IMG/VR virus record: IMGVR_UViG_3300022752_000023
Span: 62,001-126,000 of that record
Length of the DNA stretch: 64,000 nucleotides
From: a virus
Reading direction: 5' to 3' (one strand)
Shown: piece after piece, positions 58,253 through 64,000 of the stretch
How positions within the stretch are numbered: the first letter of the stretch is position 1
Layout of the letters: the number at the start of each line of letters is the position of its first letter
Notes under the pieces: generated by a model
Seen by the model: the letters and a program-made list of their open reading frames with translations, nothing else
The model's database searches: none
Told to the model about the DNA's origin: nothing
Program-made: the position numbers and the translations under genes

Positions 58253-59565
58253 TAGATATCCCAAAAACCATCTGGAGCGTTTTGCGGCGCGGGGTTATTT
58301 TCGCATACCGTAAAGTCGCCGTCGGTTGCTAATTTTTTATCGTCTTCGGTCATAATCAAAAATAAGTTGCCGGTTGTGGCTGCCGCCAACGGCAACGTCG
58401 GTACCCACTCGCACGTTTGCGGCGGGGCAGTGGAGATAACGTTAACAAAATCAACATTTGGACCGTACTCACCTAACTTCTCGTATACGATAGCATAATT
58501 GCCGGGGTCTAGCGCGATAGACTGCGCCCATCGCCCGTTCGCGGTAGTCGACGTAACGCCTAGCGCAAGATTTTTGGGCGTGTCAAAACCACTAACGTCA
58601 AATACGTCTTTGGCGTAAATATGAATTGTGGCTCCGTGAATCGGACACCCGTCTTCGGTTTTGTAAACAAACCTATCGTTACCACCGTAGTTTTGATCTA
58701 CCGGTACGGCACCGCAGCCCTCGATGGGTAGTGTGGGTCCGGTGCGTTCCGCGGGTTCGCCGCCAACTTCAATCGCGTATGCCGTATTGCTGAACGGCAA
58801 CAGACCCATTTTGATCTGATAGACGAGCGGCACGTTACGAATAGCGGCGGCAATTTGAATTGTTTCTACCAGCCAGCGTTCGTCGCTAGAGCCGTTGACC
58901 CAGATGTCGTTTTTGTTAATAGCCGGAAAACCGATGACGCGCGCAGTGATGTACGGATTTTCTCGCGTGATTCCTTTTAATTGCGCGTCGACGCCTTCTT
59001 GAATTGTCTGCGTCGAGAGATCCCAGCACTGCAACGCCAACGGTGGATGATAGCCGACTTCAAAACCGGTGCCGTTGCAAACCGGGCAATCCGAGTCGAG
59101 CACTTCTTGCGTTAGCTGGTCGCGGCAGCGGGTGCACGGCTTACCGAATCGAAACGGCTTTAACAGGTAACCCGGCACCGCGACGTATTTAAACCGCAGC
59201 TGTTCTTTACGGATAATTTCGCGCGCAATCACCCAGTCTTTTTCTGGAAGATCGCCGTAACAATTTGCGGCCTGTGAAACGTAAACACTAGTCGGCGTTG
59301 TTAAAACAACGCGATAGTGATCAAGCAAATCGTATCCGGCTTCGCGCCAGTCAGAATCGTAGGCGTTGTAGCCGTTGACCACTGGCGGGCCGATGTTCAC
59401 CCAGTCAGCCGAGTCCCGAAGACCCGTTTTGCCGAGCTGCAGTTGAAAGACGTACGGTCCCGGATCGTTAAACGTACGCTCTAGCTGCCACCAAACACGG
59501 GTAGTGCCGCGAACCATATGATCCACGGACACGCGGCGAAACGGAAAAATGCGGGACTGTGGCAT
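58252..59565 (-). CDS. Putative neck/head-tail connector protein with zinc finger, 437 aa
   Basis: N-terminal part is beta-rich (RVSVDHMVRGTTRVWWQLER, PGPYVFQLQLG). A double cysteine motif, CTRCRDQLT followed by CPVCNGTGFEV, forms a DnaJ-like zinc finger at residues about 144-166. The C-terminal part has DPGNYAIVYEKLGEY, a transthyretin-like/Ig-like fold. Zinc-binding virion proteins of this sort occur in myovirus necks. Position between the connector gene and the sheath supports a neck role. Confidence 0.55.
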   Translation of the reverse strand: MPQSRIFPFRRVSVDHMVRGTTRVWWQLERTFNDPGPYVFQLQLGKTGLRDSADWVNIGPPVVNGYNAYDSDWREAGYDLLDHYRVVLTTPTSVYVSQAANCYGDLPEKDWVIAREIIRKEQLRFKYVAVPGYLLKPFRFGKPCTRCRDQLTQEVLDSDCPVCNGTGFEVGYHPPLALQCWDLSTQTIQEGVDAQLKGITRENPYITARVIGFPAINKNDIWVNGSSDERWLVETIQIAAAIRNVPLVYQIKMGLLPFSNTAYAIEVGGEPAERTGPTLPIEGCGAVPVDQNYGGNDRFVYKTEDGCPIHGATIHIYAKDVFDVSGFDTPKNLALGVTSTTANGRWAQSIALDPGNYAIVYEKLGEYGPNVDFVNVISTAPPQTCEWVPTLPLAAATTGNLFLIMTEDDKKLATDGDFTVCENNPAPQNAPDGFWDI

Positions 59566-59617
59566 TGATGTTTTGAGCGGTTTGACCTAAAAAACTTGTG
59601 TAAATGCCAACATCTTA

Positions 59618-60610
59618 TCAATAGCGAATCCGCAGCGCGTCGGTATAAGCCGAGTACTTATACGTAGACGACACCTCGCCGTAGCCACCTTCGAGGTTAA
59701 TACTGGCCTTCGTGGCGCGTACCCACTCGCGATACGCCTGCCACCGTGCCTGCCCCGCGCGCTCATAGCTCGCTTCTTTGTTCTGATCGTTCACAGACAG
59801 CCCCGCCGCCGAATAGTCGAACTGGTTGCGGCGGAATTGCTCAGCCACCATCATGAATAGGTTGGCGCAGATCCCCTCCAGCCAGTGATATCTAAACGGA
59901 AAAGACTGCGTGTTGTATACGGCGTCGATCGGCGGCGGGACTTCGTTCCAGTACATGACAGGGCGCGCAATCGCCAGCGCAATCTCGGCGTCGTCAAACA
60001 TTAAGTTATCAAGCAAAAAGCTCTCGCCCGGAGCCGAGTCCCGAAGATGTAGCCGAATCTCCGCAATGCTGGGCGGACCTCCGGGTTGATTAACGCTGGA
60101 GAACGTACTGCGCGCAATCACCACAGAAAACGTGTTCGAAAAGATCACGCACGGCTGATTACTGCTTTGCGCCGGAACGCTTACAAGCGCCATCTCGCCG
60201 TAATAGACACCCGGCACGCTCGTGGCGTTACTGGACAATGCAACGGCTACTTTGCCGGTTTCCGGCGCTACGATTGTGGCTTCCACCTCGACCGGCGGAT
60301 TTTGGTTGCCCAGAGAAAGCTGTTCTTTCAGGCGCAACACGACTTTGAAGTCTTGCGCATTCGTGCAGGCCGTAAGGCTGACCGGCCGGCCTTCGCGGTC
60401 GTGCATTGTCCACTCGATCGTGGCGCACTGACCCTGCGTCAGCGTAATAGCGCGCATCCGCGTTAGGATCGGCTGACCATTGATGCCCGAGATTGGGGCG
60501 CTAACTACGTTCTGCCCGCCGCACGAAACTGGCGTAATTGCTTGTCCGTTTGTATTGCCGTTGCAACACGGCACAATCGGGTGTTCGGCGGGTGTGGCGA
60601 TGACGACCAT
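59618..60610 (-). CDS. Putative connector protein with N-terminal Ig-like domain, 330 aa
   Basis: Residues about 40-160 look like a fibre-adaptor Ig/BppU-type beta-sandwich (GQCATIEWTMHDREGRPVSL, GKVAVALSSNATSVPGVYYG). Residues 190-330 are helical and like neck/connector proteins (GLSVNDQNKEASYERAGQAR, WQAYREWVRATKAS), ending in aromatic DALRIRY. ATG is preceded by CACGGAGG. It is the first gene after a terminator/promoter junction, so it may start a separate transcript. Confidence 0.5.
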   Translation of the reverse strand: MVVIATPAEHPIVPCCNGNTNGQAITPVSCGGQNVVSAPISGINGQPILTRMRAITLTQGQCATIEWTMHDREGRPVSLTACTNAQDFKVVLRLKEQLSLGNQNPPVEVEATIVAPETGKVAVALSSNATSVPGVYYGEMALVSVPAQSSNQPCVIFSNTFSVVIARSTFSSVNQPGGPPSIAEIRLHLRDSAPGESFLLDNLMFDDAEIALAIARPVMYWNEVPPPIDAVYNTQSFPFRYHWLEGICANLFMMVAEQFRRNQFDYSAAGLSVNDQNKEASYERAGQARWQAYREWVRATKASINLEGGYGEVSSTYKYSAYTDALRIRY

Positions 60611-60633
60611 GTGAACCTCCGTGTTACACCGTC

Positions 60634-60639
60634 ATTATA
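60634..60639 (-). promoter_or_regulatory. Candidate promoter -10 box (TATAAT)
   Basis: A perfect TATAAT hexamer in the minus strand (TTTATAATGACG), 24 bp upstream of the 59618-60610 start and just after the terminator hairpin at 60643-60676. No good -35 match is visible 17 bp upstream. Its placement after a terminator makes it a plausible start of the neck/tail transcript. Confidence 0.4.
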
Positions 60640-60642
60640 AAG

Positions 60643-60676
60643 AAAAACGGCTGGCCGCTTACGCAGCCAGCCGTTT
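60643..60676 (-). terminator. Rho-independent terminator of the capsid transcript
   Basis: On the minus strand an 11-bp perfect stem (AAACGGCTGGC with GCCAGCCGTTT) with a 10-nt loop is followed by a run of five Ts and TCTTT. It lies 27 bp downstream of the 60703-61038 stop, the standard layout of an intrinsic terminator. It separates the capsid/decoration genes from the neck/tail genes. Confidence 0.85.
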
Positions 60677-60702
60677 AGAGAGAAGTCAGAAGAGGTTAAA
60701 GC

Positions 60703-61038
60703 TCAGTCCCAACCTTCGGGGCTCTTTGTGCCCAGAGTGTCTTCGCTGAGTTTCACCTGATCGATGCTGCCGTCGTCTTCGTCGGTGAGGTAAACGGCCG
60801 GCGACTTGGTGATAACCAGCGTGCCCTGCTCAAGCGCGTTTTCGAGCGCTTTGAAGGGCCGCTGGCTGCCGCGACCACCCTTATAAGACGCGTTAGCGCC
60901 GAGGGCCGCGACGAGATCGCCGGGGACGGTGTACGTCTCGTTGTTTTCGAGTCGCTTGCCGTGCGCACCGAGGAAGCCGAACACTCGGGCGGCGCCCGAA
61001 GTGTTCTTAACTGTCGTGTATAAACCGGGTACTGCCAT
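60703..61038 (-). CDS. Small head/neck protein, 111 aa
   Basis: Beta-rich N-terminal half (GLYTTVKNTSGAARVFGFLG, KRLENNETYTVPGDLVAAL) and helical middle (FKALENALEQGTLVITKSPA), with an acidic end. Sized like a head-completion or capsid-decoration protein. Last gene before the terminator; not recognised. Confidence 0.5.
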   Translation of the reverse strand: MAVPGLYTTVKNTSGAARVFGFLGAHGKRLENNETYTVPGDLVAALGANASYKGGRGSQRPFKALENALEQGTLVITKSPAVYLTDEDDGSIDQVKLSEDTLGTKSPEGWD

Positions 61039-61057
61039 TGTTAGTTACTCCATTTCT

Positions 61058-61447
61058 TCAGGATGCGCTTTGCAGAGCCGCGGCAGCAGCAGCTTGCAGC
61101 GTCAGAACAGCCTGCGCAATCGCAGGTTGATCCGCCGCTACGCTCGCTACGTCGCCGTAAGCAGCCGCCTTTTCACCAGTGCCGCCAAAGCCCGCGGCGG
61201 CAAGCATCTCGTCCAGCTGCTGGTTGGCAGCCGAGAGCGAGGAAGCTTGCGCAGCCGCGACCTTTTCTTGCTCCGCCGTGTAGAGCACATGAAGCTTGGA
61301 AGCAGCAGACCACATTTCAGCGGCCTCGCTCTCCGAACGCGGCTGGATGCCGTGCGCGGCAAGCTTCTCGAAGAAATACGGCGCGGCAAGTTCCGACACA
61401 ATTGTGGCGTATGCTTGCTCAGCCGCTTCTTTAACAGTATCAGACAT
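61058..61447 (-). CDS. Hypothetical head-associated protein, 129 aa
   Basis: Almost wholly helical and Ala-rich (AYATIVSELAAPYFFEKLAA, EEKVAAAQASSLSAANQ-like stretches, AVLTLQAAAAAALQSA). It sits directly downstream of the major capsid gene. Similar in style to the 141-aa protein at 63082. May be an internal head or assembly protein; not recognised. Confidence 0.5.
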   Translation of the reverse strand: MSDTVKEAAEQAYATIVSELAAPYFFEKLAAHGIQPRSESEAAEMWSAASKLHVLYTAEQEKVAAAQASSLSAANQQLDEMLAAAGFGGTGEKAAAYGDVASVAADQPAIAQAVLTLQAAAAAALQSAS

Positions 61448-61481
61448 AACGTGCTCCTTTGGGTTTAATTCCTACACGGCA

Positions 61482-62408
61482 TCACTTGAAGTTAACGCGA
61501 GCCAGACCGTTGGTATGGCCGAACGAGCCACCCGAAGTCTGATAGGCGAAGTACTCAAGCATGTAAGCTTCACGACGGATGTACATCGTGGTGGGCTCCA
61601 GCTCGTAGTTCTTGCCGATGAACTTCGGCGACGCGAACATGAACAGCGAATCATCGGGGACAAGATCGCGCTTGATCGTGACGATCCAGCGGCAGTTGAG
61701 GAAGTTAGTCTCCGCCCAACCGTTCTTGATGATGTCCTGCGAAAAGTCGCCGCCCATTTCGTCACGGCCGAACTTGAGGAGTTCCTTGATCGTGATGTTA
61801 TTCACGAGGCAGGTTTCAACCTCGAAGTGCGACGGCGTGCGGGGCATGACCTTCAGCGCGTCAACAAGGGTCTCACGGGTGATGCCGCCCGAGATCTCCT
61901 CGTACTGCACAACGCCGCTGGCGACGTTGGCAACACCCGGAGTCGGGAGCACGGCGTTGAAGGCGGCAATAAACTTGCCGTCCTCTTCAGCCAGCATGTC
62001 CTTGATCATGTTGTCGCTGAGGACCTGACGGATGTCGATCACGTACGTACGCAGCTCGTCGACGTCCTTCACAGCGCGGGGCGACACGATCCGGTCAAAC
62101 ATGACGCGGTAGCGCGGGCCACGGATGTAGAAGTTAATCGGGAGCGTCGCAAACGGAAGCGACACAGCCGCTGGGGAATCGGGCTCCTTGTCCACAACCT
62201 TGACGGGCTTGTCAGTGTCAACCTGACGGTCAAGCTCGTCGTTGGTGATGGTCAGCGGCGGCATAATCCGCCGGTAGAACCCGTCTTCACGCATTTTGGT
62301 GCGCGTGAAGTCGTTAACCGCGTCGATGGCCTGCTTCTGCATGCCGGGGGTGTCAAGCTGCTCAAAGAGCGTTTCGTTGAGCAGTTGGATCTCTTGCTGA
62401 GTGGGCAT
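61482..62408 (-). CDS. Major capsid protein
   Basis: ATG 62408 is preceded by GGAGGTTCCCAAA; an in-frame ATG at 62423 includes the ribosome binding site and is unlikely. The 308-residue protein has the pattern of HK97-fold capsids: N-terminal helices (EIQLLNETLFEQLDTPGMQK, QAIDAVNDFTRTKMREDGFY), a spine-helix region (VDELRTYVIDIRQVLSDNMI), and a C-terminal beta region (FMFASPKFIGKNYELEPTTM, MLEYFAYQTSGGSFGHTNGL). The surrounding decoration and head genes agree. No scaffold or protease domain is seen inside. Confidence 0.7.
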   Translation of the reverse strand: MPTQQEIQLLNETLFEQLDTPGMQKQAIDAVNDFTRTKMREDGFYRRIMPPLTITNDELDRQVDTDKPVKVVDKEPDSPAAVSLPFATLPINFYIRGPRYRVMFDRIVSPRAVKDVDELRTYVIDIRQVLSDNMIKDMLAEEDGKFIAAFNAVLPTPGVANVASGVVQYEEISGGITRETLVDALKVMPRTPSHFEVETCLVNNITIKELLKFGRDEMGGDFSQDIIKNGWAETNFLNCRWIVTIKRDLVPDDSLFMFASPKFIGKNYELEPTTMYIRREAYMLEYFAYQTSGGSFGHTNGLARVNFK

Positions 62409-62447
62409 TTTGGGAACCTCCATGTTCCTTAATTAGTTAGGGATAGG

Positions 62448-63026
62448 TCAGTCGATTGTGGCCGCAGTGCCCGCCGGCAGGTACACGCACCAGAAGGAAA
62501 GCGTGTCCACGCCATTGTGGTTCTTCGACGCGCCACTCGAAACAACACCGCAAACCGGGTTTACGTACTGCACGGCGTTGGCCTTCGTCAGCACACCCTC
62601 AACGGCAGCGCCGCCAGTGGTGGGAGCAGTCAGAAGATCACCGGGGTTGTACGTCACCGCGCTACCGCCGGACGTCTTCACGTACTCGGTGGTGGCGATT
62701 TCATAACCACCGGTCGCAACAAGACCAGACAGCTTGCCCGAGGGCGAAACCGCTTGGTGCATGAAGTTACCGGCCGCTGTGGTACCCGGATTGCTGACGT
62801 CAGCATCCGTCGAACCGTTCAGCAAGAAGATCGCGACGCCCGTGGCCGACAGACCCGGAACGAACACGTCCTTACCGCCCTCTTTGGCGAGCGTTACGAC
62901 GCGACCGCGCGGGACATCATACGTGACTGTGCTCGCCAGCTTGGCCGAGTAGTCAAGGGACGCCATATCGAACCAGCCCTTTTTAACGTCAAGGCCGTGT
63001 TCAAACATAAGATCAGGAGCAGGCAT
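62448..63026 (-). CDS. Head decoration/capsid-auxiliary protein, 192 aa
   Basis: CACGGAGG precedes ATG 63026. Beta-rich Gly/Thr/Ser-rich protein (MASLDYSAKLASTVTYDVPR, VPGLSATGVAIFLLNGSTDA, GYEIATTEYVKTSGGSAVTY, LSFWCVYLPAGTAATID), typical of decoration or head-fibre proteins adjacent to the major capsid gene. It resembles lambda gpD-like decoration proteins in composition, without proof. Confidence 0.6.
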   Translation of the reverse strand: MPAPDLMFEHGLDVKKGWFDMASLDYSAKLASTVTYDVPRGRVVTLAKEGGKDVFVPGLSATGVAIFLLNGSTDADVSNPGTTAAGNFMHQAVSPSGKLSGLVATGGYEIATTEYVKTSGGSAVTYNPGDLLTAPTTGGAAVEGVLTKANAVQYVNPVCGVVSSGASKNHNGVDTLSFWCVYLPAGTAATID

Positions 63027-63081
63027 TGTTAGACCTCCGTGTCTTTCTCAATTGGAAACGTGTTCCGTAGGGGGGACGAAC

Positions 63082-63507
63082 TCAGGTAGTGGGCGGGTTA
63101 AGACCAAGGCCCGTAAACAGCTTTACGTCGGAAGCCTTGAGGCGACCATCGCGGGCACCCACATACCCGCTCGTCAGACTGGTCGTCGGGTCGTAGCTGG
63201 CGGCCTTTGTGGCAACCGGCGTACCCAGACGAGCCATTTCAGCTGCGTTTTTATGCGCAGCTAATTTGATAACAAGTTCCATCGTGCGCACCGGATCTTG
63301 CAGGGCGGCGGCAAGCGCCTCCTTCTGGTGCGCCTCGATCCGCTCGTTTTCCACGCACGCCTTGACGGCTTCGGGGATCAGGTGAGCCAGCTTTTCGCTG
63401 ACTTCAACCTGCGCCTTTTCGGCGGCGGCGGCTTTGGTCATCGCCGCATCGGAATAACCGATGTAGTCGATGATCTTATGTACGAGCGCGTTATTTTCGG
63501 TAGACAT
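63082..63507 (-). CDS. Head-assembly protein, 141 aa
   Basis: CACGGAGG precedes ATG 63507. Helical throughout (KIIDYIGYSDAAMTKAAAAE, VSEKLAHLIPEAVKACVENE, MELVIKLAAHKNAAEMARLG), ending with a loop-rich tail (TSLTSGYVGARDGRLKASDV). Lies between the decoration protein and the gene running off the right edge. May be a scaffold-like or internal head protein. Confidence 0.5.
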   Translation of the reverse strand: MSTENNALVHKIIDYIGYSDAAMTKAAAAEKAQVEVSEKLAHLIPEAVKACVENERIEAHQKEALAAALQDPVRTMELVIKLAAHKNAAEMARLGTPVATKAASYDPTTSLTSGYVGARDGRLKASDVKLFTGLGLNPPTT

Positions 63508-63523
63508 TAAAACCTCCGTGTGA

Positions 63524-64000
63524 TCAACGATTCACGAGTTCGAGAACGTGCTGCTTCATCATGTCCCGCAGCTGGCGCGAACGCTTTGTGCGGGCTTCTT
63601 TAACTTGGAACCTGCCAGCACGCTTAAAGTTTACAACAGCGCGACCGATGGCGTCTAAATCTTTAGCGGCAGCCATCTTCGGTTCTTCCATCGGCGGAGC
63701 AGCTTCAGGGGCGGGAGCGCCACCAGCAGCGTCGCCGCCGTCGGCGCCAGACAGCGCCTGCAGCAGAGCTTCCGGCGGAATGCCAAGTTCTTCTAACGCC
63801 ATCGCCAGCTCTTGCACGGCCTCGTCTTCCGACGGTTCGCCGCCGCCTACAGCAGCCGGGTCCATATCGCCGCCGCCTTCGGCGCCCATCATGGCTTCGA
63901 GCCCGGCGGGCGCGGCGTCAGCAGCCGGAGCGTCGCTGGCGCCAGAAGCAGCGTCTTCCGGCGCGGAGTGGTCCTCGCCTTCAGTGGCCTCTTCGGTCGG
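63524..64000 (-). CDS. Head-assembly protein, partial at window edge
   Basis: The frame is open to 64000; the 36 codons before the first internal ATG are in frame and Ala/Pro/Glu/Asp-rich, so the true start lies to the right. The visible part is acidic, Pro/Gly/Ala-rich (EEPKM, PPEALLQALSGADGGDAAGG) and ends in a basic helix (FKRAGRFQVKEARTKRSRQL, RDMMKQHVLELVNR). Low complexity plus a basic tail fits a scaffold/prohead core protein. The stop is 16 bp from the next gene, which starts with CACGGAGG. Confidence 0.5.
   Translation of the reverse strand, partial: PTEEATEGEDHSAPEDAASGASDAPAADAAPAGLEAMMGAEGGGDMDPAAVGGGEPSEDEAVQELAMALEELGIPPEALLQALSGADGGDAAGGAPAPEAAPPMEEPKMAAAKDLDAIGRAVVNFKRAGRFQVKEARTKRSRQLRDMMKQHVLELVNR

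Noticed and set aside
61296-62432. 378-codon plus-strand open frame opposite the major capsid gene
   Set aside because: Antisense shadow of the capsid protein; no start signal and no recognisable motif.

Overview
The window reads as a piece of a large, myovirus-type bacteriophage genome. It has a complete contractile-tail module (sheath, tube, tape measure, hub, spike, wedge), a capsid block and a large terminase subunit. Phage accessory genes sit around these: two HNH endonucleases, a group I intron, one clear tRNA gene, a nucleotide diphosphohydrolase and a pyrimidine-dimer glycosylase. No ribosomal, metabolic or chromosomal housekeeping genes are visible. Almost everything is on the minus strand, with tight TAATG/ATGA junctions and AGGAGG-like ribosome binding sites.

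Layout, in coordinate order. Positions 1-5823 (minus) hold a group I intron with an HNH gene that splits an AAA+ ATPase, the DUF2997/DUF1257 partners of that ATPase, an acidic/basic DNA-binding-like protein, a dATP/dGTP diphosphohydrolase-like enzyme and small membrane or unknown proteins. Positions 5822-7738 hold the terminase large subunit, alone on the plus strand. Positions 7735-20803 are an accessory region: zinc proteins, a GNAT enzyme, a tRNA and a tRNA-like RNA, a second HNH, a glycosylase, an extremely acidic protein, a primase-like pair, a CsrA homologue, two more lone plus-strand genes and two intergenic structured elements. Positions 20856-36280 are a fibre and surface-protein block: two collagen-like proteins, one of 1786 aa with about 16 cysteine-rich repeats, and at least five related virion proteins. 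Positions 36290-57324 are baseplate and tail, with a sigma-factor gene embedded. Positions 57427-64000 are neck, capsid and head-assembly genes, running off the right edge.

Read along the minus strand from 64000 downward, the late genes follow classical myovirus order: head protein, decoration, major capsid, connectors, tail terminator, sheath, tube, spike, tail chaperones, tape measure, hub, gp25-like wedge, gpJ-like wedge, gpI position, fibres. The sigma-70-like gene between hub and wedge suggests late transcription is directed by a phage sigma factor. The CsrA homologue suggests post-transcriptional control of phage or host messages. A promoter/terminator junction near 60.64 kb separates the capsid genes from the neck/tail operon.

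The host cannot be fixed from this window. The Ycf46/DUF1257/DUF2997 set, the CsrA and a basic helix-turn-helix-like module at 2.8-3.1 kb are found in cyanobacteria and planctomycetes, so such a host is a possibility, not a conclusion. The strongest unusual features are the intron placed exactly in the Walker B codon of the AAA+ gene, the 204-nt tRNA-like RNA at 9989-10192, the folded intergenic RNA candidate at 19211-19290, and the giant collagen/cysteine-repeat protein.
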